64,000 nt of DNA from Candidatus Hydrogenedentota bacterium (GTDB lineage Bacteria > Hydrogenedentota > Hydrogenedentia > Hydrogenedentales > SLHB01): positions 137,973 through 201,972 of the forward strand of contig JAKPDK010000167.1 in the NCBI GenBank assembly GCA_029552745.1. Reading direction: 5' to 3'. A program made the position numbers and the translations under genes. Below are positions 52,192 through 61,319 of this stretch, piece by piece. Under the pieces are notes generated by a model. That model was not told where the DNA came from. It worked only from the letters and a program-made list of their open reading frames with translations, and did no database searches. Position 1 is the stretch's first letter. Every line of letters begins with the position of its first letter.

Positions 52192-54735
52192 TCATTTCGG
52201 ATTTTCCGCGGCGCTGACGGCTTTGAATTGCAGCCGCGACATGATGCGTAGTTGATAACTGGTGAAACCGATCAACAGACTACCCAAAATCCATGCCATC
52301 GCCGCGCCGATGCCAAACTTCAGGTACAAAAACGATCGAATCCAGATCTCATAGCCCAATACATGCGTCGCGTCCCCAGGACCGCCCGCCGTCATGATGA
52401 ATATGAAGTTCGCCGACCGAAACGCCGCAATGAAAGCGCCTATGAAGTTAATAATCACCAACGGTTTCAGATAAGGGATGACGATGTGCCGAATTTTCGC
52501 CCGGAAGCCCGCCCCGTCGATTTCCGCCGCTTCATAAAAATCATCCGGTATGGACTTGAGGGCGGCAAGATACACGATACACCCGGGACCTATCCCCGCC
52601 CACAACTGAGGCAACATAACACAGATCATCGCCAATTTTGGGTCTTGCAACCACCGCTGCGGTCCCAAAGCCAGTTTGGCAAACCAGCCCATCAGGGGCA
52701 CGTGCGTGGCTGTCCCTTTCACGAAAGAATCCCAAAGATCGATCACCTGGTTCATAAATCCCGCGTCCGAAGGATCAAAAAAGTTCTTCCACAAGAACGC
52801 AATAACAAGACCTGTTGTCACCGCGGGGAGATAAAACAGGACGCGGAAAAGTATTTTGCCGCGGGGCACCTCTTGCAACAGGATGGCGAGAAAAATGGGA
52901 GGCCAGAAACAGAGCCCAATGGACAACAACATGTAGTACGTACTGTTCCACAGGTATTTCCAGAAAAGGGGATCGAAAAGTACTTGGGCGAAATTGCCAA
53001 GTCCCACAAAGCGAGTCTCGCGCACGATTTTATAATCTTGAAACGCAATTACCGACCCCTGAGCAAGAGGCACATATTGCCACAAAAAGACCAGCGCTGC
53101 CGCCGGTAAAATTAAAAGGTACGCCTTGCGGTACTTAAAAAAGCTCCAACCAGCACTCCGCGCCCATTCCGGCGTGAAATCCTGATAAACCCTGTAAAAG
53201 ACAAAGAAAAACACAGCACATATGATTACCGCCACGCCGAGAGCCACGCGTTTCCGAAATCGTTCCACTTCAGGAGGTAATATGCCAAGCATTTTCTCGT
53301 TCGTACTCTTGGCGGCGGCTTGAAGAATGCCTTTGATATGGGTGCGGCGCTGTTCGTCTGTCAGTCCGGAAAAATCACCCTCGGCGATCTGATTGAGCGG
53401 ACGACTCATCTCAATGTACACGAGGTCACAATTCTTCCCATACGGTTCCGGCTTGCCGTGTTCCATCGCCGTCTGATACGCCTTCCGCCAGGATTCGGGG
53501 ATTTGGCGCAGATAGTCCGTGTAGCCAAACTCTTCTAGCCACACCGGATTGGCAAACCGACCATATCCCATATCGATGAACACGCGGAGCATGATCTCAT
53601 GGGCTTCCTTGCTGTCGAAAAACCAGAGAAACTCCCACGCTTTCTGCAACACGTCCGGATCGGTCGTAGTCGCTGCGATTCCCATCATAGGGCAGTTCAA
53701 CTCACTGCCCAAGGCGCCAGCAGGACCCTTAGGCACCGGGGCGATCCCGGTATCTTCCGGATTGATCTGCGCCAGAATACGCCCCTCGAGGTAATTGAAC
53801 ATCATACCGATGCGGCCCGTAGACCATTTGAAGTACAGATCGGCGTCTCGATAAGCGACGCCTCGGTAGGTCTTTCCGTATTTTTGGACGGGGTCCGCGA
53901 TGAGTTTTCGGTAAAAATCAAAGGCTAAAACCGCCGCATCCGAATCATACACGGCACGCCACTCGCCATGTTCATCTTGCGTAATAGCTTCCGCGCCTGC
54001 CGACCACAAGAACGACATGAAGTTCCATGCCGATGTAGGCCCCCCGATTAACCCAATGCCGTAGATGCCTCGCTGGGGATCATGAATCCTTCTCGCCGCT
54101 TCATAAAGTTCCTCCCAGGTCTGCGGAGGCTTTTCAGGATCAAGCCCCGCTTCCAGAAACAAATCTTTTCGATAGACAAGGGCAACTACCAGCACGTTGT
54201 GTGGCAACGCCCAGACGTGTTTTTTCCCATCGGGTCCCGCACGATAAATGACGGGCCAGACGGCTTTCGGCACACGATGACGAAGGATTTCGGGCACTTC
54301 ATCATCGCGAAACGGCTGGGTTTCGTCAATGGGCAGCCCCTGACGCTTCGTCTCCGCAATGAGGAAATCATCCAAAGGCCGCAGAAAACCCTCTTGAATA
54401 TAACTGTCGGATTTCCGGAAATTGACGTAAAGCAGGTCCGGCGCTATCCCCCCTGCCAGCGCCATCAGCGGCCCCACTTCCAACATCAACGTCTCGGCGC
54501 GAAGTCCCATAAAAGGGACAAGCTCCACGTTTTCATTGCCTGGACGCTGAAGAAAGGCATCGACTACGGCTCGCTGCGCACGGAACATCACTCCCCCTTC
54601 CCCCGGGCGAGGCAAATTGTAGACGGTGACGCGGACTTTTTTTGCACCCTCTTCCGCGCGGACGCCCCGATACGCCGGCAACAAAACGCACAGCAACCAG
54701 AGCCCACCCGTTATTGCGAGCCGCGTTCTACGCAC
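52192..54735 (-). CDS. Solute-binding protein fused to a MalF-like sugar ABC permease
   Basis: An 847-residue fusion. A signal peptide or anchor (about 5-25) is followed by a family 1 solute-binding domain (about 33-470) with typical pieces such as PDLLYVNF, WALPHNVLVVALVYRKDLF, PPQTWEELYEAARRI and FKWSTGRIGMMFNYLE. A membrane span at about 498-515 leads to a MalF-type permease (about 538-835). Its EAA loop is DDFYEAAEIDGAGFRAKIRH (731-750), ending with spans around 770-825. The binding protein would thus be tethered to the transporter. AGGAG precedes the GTG start by seven bases. The partner permease gene follows after 29 bases. No ATPase gene is in the window, so the ATPase is probably shared. 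Confidence 0.92.
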   Translation of the reverse strand: MRRTRLAITGGLWLLCVLLPAYRGVRAEEGAKKVRVTVYNLPRPGEGGVMFRAQRAVVDAFLQRPGNENVELVPFMGLRAETLMLEVGPLMALAGGIAPDLLYVNFRKSDSYIQEGFLRPLDDFLIAETKRQGLPIDETQPFRDDEVPEILRHRVPKAVWPVIYRAGPDGKKHVWALPHNVLVVALVYRKDLFLEAGLDPEKPPQTWEELYEAARRIHDPQRGIYGIGLIGGPTSAWNFMSFLWSAGAEAITQDEHGEWRAVYDSDAAVLAFDFYRKLIADPVQKYGKTYRGVAYRDADLYFKWSTGRIGMMFNYLEGRILAQINPEDTGIAPVPKGPAGALGSELNCPMMGIAATTTDPDVLQKAWEFLWFFDSKEAHEIMLRVFIDMGYGRFANPVWLEEFGYTDYLRQIPESWRKAYQTAMEHGKPEPYGKNCDLVYIEMSRPLNQIAEGDFSGLTDEQRRTHIKGILQAAAKSTNEKMLGILPPEVERFRKRVALGVAVIICAVFFFVFYRVYQDFTPEWARSAGWSFFKYRKAYLLILPAAALVFLWQYVPLAQGSVIAFQDYKIVRETRFVGLGNFAQVLFDPLFWKYLWNSTYYMLLSIGLCFWPPIFLAILLQEVPRGKILFRVLFYLPAVTTGLVIAFLWKNFFDPSDAGFMNQVIDLWDSFVKGTATHVPLMGWFAKLALGPQRWLQDPKLAMICVMLPQLWAGIGPGCIVYLAALKSIPDDFYEAAEIDGAGFRAKIRHIVIPYLKPLVIINFIGAFIAAFRSANFIFIMTAGGPGDATHVLGYEIWIRSFLYLKFGIGAAMAWILGSLLIGFTSYQLRIMSRLQFKAVSAAENPK

Positions 54736-54837
54736 TGCGCCACTCCTATCTCAAGACCCGCGCTTTTTCTCGGCTTCCTGTACTGTCCAATCTGCCGAGA
54801 CTACCCTGAACTACAACGCCCCCTTTCCCATAAGTTT

Positions 54838-54907
54838 ATAACATAACAAAGAAACCGAGCGCCAATGAGTATAAGTCCACTACCATTGGGACGTTTTCTT
54901 ATGTTAT
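54838..54907. promoter_or_regulatory. Inverted repeat upstream of the sugar transporter operon
   Basis: ATAACATAA (54838-54846) and TTATGTTAT (54899-54907) are perfect inverted repeats. They enclose CCAATG and CATTGG, another inverted pair. It lies about 100 bases upstream of the fused binding protein-permease gene. It could be an operator or part of the promoter region, or just an A/T-rich hairpin. Confidence 0.3.
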
Positions 54908-55068
54908 ATGAGGAATCAAAAAGAGGGGATTGTCCCGAAGACTCCTTGAGGGAATGACAACGACGCTTGGCGCCCGCGAAGCACGTTGGAGCCATTTACG
55001 AACCCCTTTGACCACTCGGCCTTACTCCATTTTCCGTACTACGTCTTATTACGCTAGGACCCGCCGGC

Positions 55069-55211
55069 TGTCATTGCGCGGAGTGCCGTAGGCACGACGT
55101 GGCAATCCCCTCAGGTATCCGGAGATTAGCACCGACCCCTGCCCCACGTCCCATGCGTTGCCCGGTTAAGGGGATTGCTTCGTCACTCGGGGACTCGTTG
55201 CTCACAATGAC
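55069..55211 (-). repeat. Dispersed hairpin repeat, full copy F (inverted, more diverged)
   Basis: It has the same orientation as copy E, with changes in both outer arms (TGTCATTGCGCGGAG; TTGCTCACAATGAC). The inner arms GGCAATCCCCT and GGGGATTGCTTCGTC are intact. A still more degraded right end may lie at 54925-54960. Confidence 0.9.
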
Positions 55212-55544
55212 GACCGGGCGTATAAGCCCAGTCTATCTCCTCGATGCAGTACCAATCGTTTGTGAACTTATGCGCCCCAAATTTGTGCTATCAAAACCAG
55301 GACGGCATAACCGAGTGAGCTTGTTGAGTATCTCTGCTGCTATCGCGAAAGCCTTTTTGGGTGAACACCTTTTTTTATGTGGAGCTGGAAAAAAGGAGGG
55401 TATCTACGTGGAACAAACTTAACATGCAACTGCACCACTCAAGTCAACGTTCCAAATCGAGGAAACCGACGAAAAGCCTAGACCTGCTGTTTGCGCGAAG
55501 AACACGGCACGATGCAATTGGGCAAATCACCAACTATCAGCGGT
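55212..55544. other. Gap without a supported gene
   Basis: Between repeat F and the end of carB no gene or strong terminator was found. AAAAAAGGAGG near 55390 looks like a ribosome binding site but opens only onto very short frames. Confidence 0.4.
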
Positions 55545-58500
55545 TTACCCGATTCCCTTGTGGTATTCCTGCAAGGACTGGACGGTTTCCTGCCCTTCGC
55601 GAAAAGCAGCAATGCCCTTGGCTGCCGCGAGGGCTGCCGCGGTCGTTGTAATGTAGGGCAACTTGTATTTGATCGCTGCTTTGCGGATGTAGGAGTCATC
55701 GTGCTCGCTGAATTTGCCGGCAGGCGTATTGATAACGAGGTGGATTTCGCCGTTCTTAATGGCATCCACAATGTTAGGACGACCTTCGCTGACTTTACGA
55801 ATCCATTCGCTCGGAATATCGTGACGCTTCAGGAATTCGTGCGTGCCGCCTGTAGCAAGAATCTTGAAACCAAGTGTATGAAATTGGCGCGCGGATTCCA
55901 ATATGCCGGCTTTGTCCGCATCGGACACCGTAATAAGCACGGTTCCCTCCGTCGGGAGTTTTTGCCCTGCGGCGAGTTCTGCTTTGTAAAACGCCAACCC
56001 AAAGGAATGTGCCAAACCCAGCACTTCGCCAGTGGAGCGCATTTCCGGTCCCAAAACCGGATCGACTTCCGGGAACATGTTAAACGGAAACACCGCTTCC
56101 TTGACCCCGAAATGGGGAATAGATTTGTTTTTGAGCCCCAGGTCTTTCAGTTTTTTGCCGAGTATTAGCTGCGTCGCGATACGCGCCATGGGAATGTTAC
56201 ATATTTTGGACACAAGCGGCACCGTGCGTGAGGCACGCGGGTTGGCTTCCAGAATATAGACGCAGTCGTTGGCAATAGCATACTGAATGTTCATCAGACC
56301 CACTACGTTCAGCTCGATAGCGATACGTTTCGTGTACTCCGTAATCGTTTCTAAGTGCTTTTGGGGAATACTCACCGGCGGTATCACGCACGCGGAATCG
56401 CCGGAATGAACGCCGGCATATTCAATATGTTCCATAATCGCCGGTACAAAAACGTCTGTCCCATCGGAGATCGCGTCGGTTTCCACCTCAATAGCATCTT
56501 CCAAAAATTTATCTATCAATAACGGCCGAGCGGGAGTCACGCCCACCGCTGCCGCCACATAATCCCGAAGCATTTCTTCATCATGGATGATTTCCATTCC
56601 GCGCCCACCCAACACATACGAGGGGCGAATCATCAGCGGATAGCCAATGCGACCGGCTACCTCTCGTGCTTCTTCAAAGGATGCCGCCATGCCCGATTCC
56701 GGCTGCGGGATGCCCAGGCGACGTACTACCTGACGGAAGCGGTCGCGATCCTCTGCGAGGTCGATCGTTTCGGGCGTCGTACCGAGAATTCGAACGCCTG
56801 CCGCGGCTAGTTCGCTTGCTATATTGAGCGGGGTTTGGCCCCCAAATTGACAAATCACCCCAAGGGGTTTCTCTTTTTCGTAAATGCTCAACACGTCTTC
56901 CACGGTGAGCGGATCAAAATAGAGACGATTTGATGTGTCATAGTCGGTTGACACCGTCTCGGGATTACAGTTAATCATGATCGAATCAATGCCTTCGTCG
57001 CGCAAGGCAAACGCGGCATGGACACAGCAATAATCGAACTCGATGCCTTGCCCGATACGATTCGGACCACCCCCCAAAACAATCACTTTGCGATTCGAAC
57101 TGCTAGTGACCCGGTCGGGGGCGTTATACGTAGAGTAATAGTAAGCCGCATTTTCAACGCCGCTGACCGGAACCGCATCCCACGCCTCGCGGATTCCCAG
57201 GGAGAGACGATGGGACCGAATGGAGTCCTCGGGCAGATCAAGAAGCTTGGCAAGGTACTTGTCCGCAAACCCGTCTTTTTTGGCACGTTCCAACAATTCG
57301 GAAGGCAACTCTTTCCCTCGGAACCTAAGAATTTCTTCTTCGAGTTCGACGAGCTCTTTCATCTGCTGGATGAACCACGGTTTTATATAGGTTTTGCGGT
57401 ACAAATCGGTGACATCGGCGCCTTTGCGCAAAGCCTCGTACATTACAAACTGCCGCTCACTGGTGGGATACGCCAATAGCTTGAGAAGTTCGTCGAGCGA
57501 TTTTTCATGGAAGTTCTTGGCAAACCCCAGTCCATAGCGCCCGATTTCGAGGGAACGAATCGCCTTCTGCAGCGCTTCTTTGTACGTCTTGCCGATACTC
57601 ATGACTTCACCGACCGCGCGCATTTGTGTCCCCAACTTATCTTCGATGCCACGGAATTTTTCAAACGCCCACCGAGCAAACTTCACCACAACGTAATCAC
57701 CACTGGGTGTGTATTTGTCGAGGGTGCCGTCGCGCCAGTAAGGTATCTCGTCTAGAGTGAGTCCCCCCGCCAACAACGAAGACACAAACGCGATGGGGAA
57801 GCCGGTCGCTTTAGATGCCAGAGCCGAAGACCTCGAGGTGCGTGGATTAATTTCAATAACGACTACCCGCCCGGTCTGGGGATCATGAGCAAACTGGATA
57901 TTCGTACCTCCAATAACCCCAATAGCTTCTACGATATCGTACGAGTATTTTTGAAGACGTTTTTGGAGTTGCTCCTCAATGGTCAGCATAGGAGCCGTAC
58001 AGAACGAGTCGCCCGTGTGAACACCCATGGCATCGACATTTTCAATGAAACATACCGTAATTCGTTGATTCTTGGCGTCACGAACGACTTCCAGCTCCAA
58101 CTCTTCCCAACCTAATACAGATTCTTCAATCAAGACCTGCCCGACAAGACTCGCCGAAAGGCCGCGGGCTGCCACCGTGCGCAATTCGTCAACGTTATAG
58201 ACCAAACCGCCCCCTGTACCGCCCAGGGTGTAAGCGGGACGTACCACCACGGGATAACCGAGTTTGTCGGCGATGCGTTCCGCCTCTTCGAGATTGTATG
58301 CCAAGTCGCTACGCGGCATTTCAATGTTCAATTGACGCATGGTCTCTTTGAAGGCGCTGCGGTCTTCCCCACGCTCTATCGCATCCACCTGGACGCCGAT
58401 CACCTCGACCCCGTATTTGTCCAACACGCCGCTACGGTATAACGAAGAAGTAAGATTTAACCCGGATTGACCTCCGAGGTTAGGCAAAATGGCGTCGGGG

Positions 58501-58745
58501 CGTTCTTTGGCTATGATTTCCGAAAGTGACTCCACCGTCAACGGTTCAATATACGTGATGTCCGCCATGTTGGGATCTGTCATAATCGTAGCGGGATTGG
58601 AATTGACGAGCAGAATCTCATACCCCAGTTTTCTGAGCGCTTTGCACGCTTGGGTTCCGGAATAGTCAAACTCACAGGCTTGCCCGATTACAATCGGACC
58701 AGAGCCAATTATCATCACCTTCTTGATATCGTTCCGTTTCGGCAT
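55545..58745 (-). CDS. carB: Carbamoyl-phosphate synthase large subunit
   Basis: Makes carbamoyl phosphate for pyrimidines and arginine from bicarbonate, ATP and ammonia delivered by CarA. The 1066-residue product is full length. It has two homologous ATP-grasp halves: MIIGSGPIVIGQACEFDYSG opens the first, and VIVLGGGPNRIGQGIEFDYC opens the second at about residue 555. The C-terminal MGS-like allosteric domain starts near 935 (GTVLITVSDADKAGILESA), with LVINTPAG near the end. carA is not in the window. The terminator is not obvious, and the 5' flank holds repeat copy G in the 342-base gap after 58745. Confidence 0.98.
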   Translation of the reverse strand: MPKRNDIKKVMIIGSGPIVIGQACEFDYSGTQACKALRKLGYEILLVNSNPATIMTDPNMADITYIEPLTVESLSEIIAKERPDAILPNLGGQSGLNLTSSLYRSGVLDKYGVEVIGVQVDAIERGEDRSAFKETMRQLNIEMPRSDLAYNLEEAERIADKLGYPVVVRPAYTLGGTGGGLVYNVDELRTVAARGLSASLVGQVLIEESVLGWEELELEVVRDAKNQRITVCFIENVDAMGVHTGDSFCTAPMLTIEEQLQKRLQKYSYDIVEAIGVIGGTNIQFAHDPQTGRVVVIEINPRTSRSSALASKATGFPIAFVSSLLAGGLTLDEIPYWRDGTLDKYTPSGDYVVVKFARWAFEKFRGIEDKLGTQMRAVGEVMSIGKTYKEALQKAIRSLEIGRYGLGFAKNFHEKSLDELLKLLAYPTSERQFVMYEALRKGADVTDLYRKTYIKPWFIQQMKELVELEEEILRFRGKELPSELLERAKKDGFADKYLAKLLDLPEDSIRSHRLSLGIREAWDAVPVSGVENAAYYYSTYNAPDRVTSSSNRKVIVLGGGPNRIGQGIEFDYCCVHAAFALRDEGIDSIMINCNPETVSTDYDTSNRLYFDPLTVEDVLSIYEKEKPLGVICQFGGQTPLNIASELAAAGVRILGTTPETIDLAEDRDRFRQVVRRLGIPQPESGMAASFEEAREVAGRIGYPLMIRPSYVLGGRGMEIIHDEEMLRDYVAAAVGVTPARPLLIDKFLEDAIEVETDAISDGTDVFVPAIMEHIEYAGVHSGDSACVIPPVSIPQKHLETITEYTKRIAIELNVVGLMNIQYAIANDCVYILEANPRASRTVPLVSKICNIPMARIATQLILGKKLKDLGLKNKSIPHFGVKEAVFPFNMFPEVDPVLGPEMRSTGEVLGLAHSFGLAFYKAELAAGQKLPTEGTVLITVSDADKAGILESARQFHTLGFKILATGGTHEFLKRHDIPSEWIRKVSEGRPNIVDAIKNGEIHLVINTPAGKFSEHDDSYIRKAAIKYKLPYITTTAAALAAAKGIAAFREGQETVQSLQEYHKGIG

Positions 58746-58903
58746 AGTAACCCCTTTTCCTCGATCGAATAACCAGCATGCAGTACCCAGAAGTGTTTAG
58801 GCGAGCGCACCAGCCGCTTGCGGCGCTTACGCAGGCATATAGTAGTGGATATCGGAGACCCGTATCAACCCCCTGGTAGTTCAGTCCGCTCGATGCTTCC
58901 CAC

Positions 58904-59046
58904 CGTCATTGCGAGGAGCGAGTCTTCGACGCGACGAAGCAATCCCCTCAACCGCGTAGTGTAAAAGGGCGTCGTGCACAGATAGGGCTATTCCGAATTC
59001 CCAAGGGGATTGCCACGTCGCCCCTTCGGCGCTCCTCGCAATGACA
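58904..59046 (+). repeat. Dispersed hairpin repeat, full copy G
   Basis: It has the same orientation as copies B, C and D. The outer arms are GTCATTGCGAGGAGC and GCTCCTCGCAATGAC, the inner arms GCAATCCCCT and AGGGGATTGC. It lies between carB and the calcium-binding-type protein gene; nothing else is seen in that gap. Confidence 0.95.
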
Positions 59047-59087
59047 GCAAGGAACGTGGCGGAAAGGTGGTGTCATACAGAAAGTAG

Positions 59088-60467
59088 TTAGACGAGATAA
59101 TTCAAGATGGCATCGGCTACTTTGCCGCGTGTGCCGTCGTTTCGCACAAATGAGGAAACCTGCGCAACCCGGTTGCCGCCAGCCACGACCTCATTGACAT
59201 TACGATAACCCAGGTCTATTTCCTTTACACCCGCCTCTTTCAGGGTGATGAGTTCGCCTGGCTCCGTTACACCGTTGCCGTTGTCTTTCCACAGAAGGAG
59301 ACGGTCAAACTCGCGGTCAGCGGCATTGATTCTGCCATCGCCATTTGTATCTAGTTTGCGCAGTTCTTCGAATCCGTTCTTGGCGCCGTTCTGGTCGCCA
59401 AACAACTCCTTGCCACTGTCTATCTTGCCATTGCCGTTACGGTCAATGGCCAAAAAAGCATCGCCCCCAGTCACAAAAGCCGTTGTAACGGGTGTGCCGG
59501 TGCCCGTGATGTCAAAACGGGCGCCTTCTTTGTAACTGGTCAGTTGGATACCATTTCCGTTCAAATCGAGCGTGATAGGATCAGACTGTTTGATTTGTTC
59601 TTGAGTCGCAGCAACTGCCACTTCCTCATAGGTGAACTCAAACTCCAGTTGAAAACGAAAACTTTGGGCTTCGGCTTGTGCACCCAAAATTCGAGGAAAT
59701 GCAGGAGTGCCGGGTTGTGCCCCGTTGTCACCACCTTGAAGCTGGTTCAAGAACGAGTTGAAAAGCTCTTCTGCGTTACCCGCTTTTGTAAAGAATCCGT
59801 CCAAAAGCTCGAATAACATATTGAAGAGCTCGTCATCTTTCCCGAGAGCATCTTTGGCAAAACTCAGGAACTTCTTAAATACGTCTTCCGCGCTGGTTGC
59901 CAGAGCATCCGACGTTTTGGCGAAGCCATTTAAGGCAGCGCCGCTGATTTCGACGGAAAGGCTAAAACGGATCCCGACACGGCGGCTCATCTCAAGATAC
60001 GACTCGCGAGTGGCACCGGAGAGTTTATCCGCAGTACCAGACGTTCGAGATTGAAATAGGGCGAGTTGTTCGCTTCGGGCTTCCCCGTAAAATTGGAATA
60101 GGATCTGTGCAGGATCAACGCTCACATCGCCGGCATTAGCTGTTTGCCCCGAAGCGGATTGTCCCGCAGCACTTAAAGACAACGAAACCTGCTGAAACTT
60201 GGAAGTGTAGAAAAGGGCATCATAGGAGGCTGTAACATCTTCGCCTCTACCAAAAGTATCCTGTAATCCTGTCAGCGTAGGGACCGGGGGATTGGCGTCG
60301 GGTTCTTGGGGAATTGCGGGAGCTTCTCCGGAAGGTGCCTTGGTGCGGTTAAAAAGCGGGAAAAGGGCATTCCATGACAACGGGACCGCCCCGCTGCCGC
60401 CTCCTGTAAATAATGAGCTTCCCATGGCATTCGCTCCCATCATCCATAGGTTAAGACCGTTGTCCAC
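59088..60467 (-). CDS. Protein with C-terminal calcium-binding-type domain (RTX-associated)
   Basis: A 459-residue protein. The C-terminal 165 residues match a domain often found at the end of large secreted RTX-type proteins: PITLDLNGNGIQLTS, FLAIDRNGNGKIDSGKELFG, LDTNGDGRINAADREFDRLL and WKDNGNGVTEPGEL. It has several DxNGxGxI calcium-loop patterns like dockerin or EF-hand loops. Residues 1-290 have no named domain; they include a Pro-rich stretch (about 40-65) and Phe- and Ala-rich helical regions. There is no signal peptide, so export, if any, would need type I secretion; no such exporter is nearby. The start is a GTG with no good ribosome binding site, and Met9 or Met15 could be the true start. 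Confidence 0.82.
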   Translation of the reverse strand: MDNGLNLWMMGANAMGSSLFTGGGSGAVPLSWNALFPLFNRTKAPSGEAPAIPQEPDANPPVPTLTGLQDTFGRGEDVTASYDALFYTSKFQQVSLSLSAAGQSASGQTANAGDVSVDPAQILFQFYGEARSEQLALFQSRTSGTADKLSGATRESYLEMSRRVGIRFSLSVEISGAALNGFAKTSDALATSAEDVFKKFLSFAKDALGKDDELFNMLFELLDGFFTKAGNAEELFNSFLNQLQGGDNGAQPGTPAFPRILGAQAEAQSFRFQLEFEFTYEEVAVAATQEQIKQSDPITLDLNGNGIQLTSYKEGARFDITGTGTPVTTAFVTGGDAFLAIDRNGNGKIDSGKELFGDQNGAKNGFEELRKLDTNGDGRINAADREFDRLLLWKDNGNGVTEPGELITLKEAGVKEIDLGYRNVNEVVAGGNRVAQVSSFVRNDGTRGKVADAILNYLV

Positions 60468-60530
60468 TAATGTTTATCGGCAAAACCGAAAAATCCTTTA
60501 GGAGAAGTTCCCAAGTGCCTATCAGACAAC

Positions 60531-60568
60531 TGAAAATAAAAACTCCGCCGACCAAAAAGGTCGGCGGA
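60531..60568 (-). terminator. Intrinsic terminator of the thioredoxin-like gene
   Basis: TCCGCCGACC and GGTCGGCGGA form a ten-pair stem with a five-base loop (60544-60568). On the minus strand it is followed by GTTTTTATTTT. It lies 28 bases past the stop codon. Confidence 0.92.
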
Positions 60569-60596
60569 CCCCGGGGAGGGAAGTAGCGAATCCCCC

Positions 60597-61205
60597 CTAG
60601 AGATCTAAAAATCTCTTCAACAAACTTTTGGCAGGATCTGGACTCTGGCTTGCGGCAATGTCAACGAGACGCAGTAACTCGTCAAAGACTATCTTTCTGT
60701 CCGAATCAGCGTCGTACGCCTTTGCAACAAGTTGACGGGCAAGGGCGACATTGTTGCACGCCTTGCCACGAGCAATTAACTCTCGACAAGCATCCGGCAT
60801 GGGACCCCAGTTCCCGCACTCCACGAAACTCTCATTCAGAAAAATGAATTTGGGTATAGCCTCGCCGCCATTCGTCAAATACCTAATAAACACATCCGGA
60901 TGGTCGGCTCGGTGAATAAATCGGACCCTTACCTGCGAACAGACATCCGCTATTTTCATAAGACAGGGCACATGGCGCACCACGTCGCCACACCAGTCTT
61001 CCGCAATAGCAACCACGTGCACCGGACGAGACAACTGCGCTAGGTATAACTCCGCGTAGGATGGAAGGACAAGCTTTTTTCGCCATGCTTCCATTTTATC
61101 TCGGTTTTCCGGATTCTCGGTTGATTGGAGCCACTTTTCATAGGACTTGGCAGACTGGAATATTTTTTCCCATGGAATTGTGGGCAGAATAGGAGGCCTT
61201 GGCAT
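60597..61205 (-). CDS. Thioredoxin-like family protein with WCGD active site
   Basis: A 202-residue protein with a thioredoxin fold in the middle (about 60-150). The active-site region is AEDWCGDVVRHVPCLM: only the first Cys of the usual CxxC is present and the fourth position is further along, so it belongs to the bacterial Thioredoxin_9-like group rather than classical thioredoxins. The cis-proline region is probably GEAIPKFIFL. There is no signal peptide, so it should be cytoplasmic. It could act as a bacillithiol- or monothiol-type redox protein, but this is unproven. A strong terminator follows, so it is a single-gene unit or the last in one. Confidence 0.87.
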   Translation of the reverse strand: MPRPPILPTIPWEKIFQSAKSYEKWLQSTENPENRDKMEAWRKKLVLPSYAELYLAQLSRPVHVVAIAEDWCGDVVRHVPCLMKIADVCSQVRVRFIHRADHPDVFIRYLTNGGEAIPKFIFLNESFVECGNWGPMPDACRELIARGKACNNVALARQLVAKAYDADSDRKIVFDELLRLVDIAASQSPDPAKSLLKRFLDL

Positions 61206-61319
61206 AACGTACTACTCCACGTTACTAACATAGTTTGGTTACTAAAACCATTGGAAATAACCCACACGTGCGTAAGTTTTATTCCACAAGGCAAAGAAAA
61301 AAGGCTGTAACCGGCGGGA

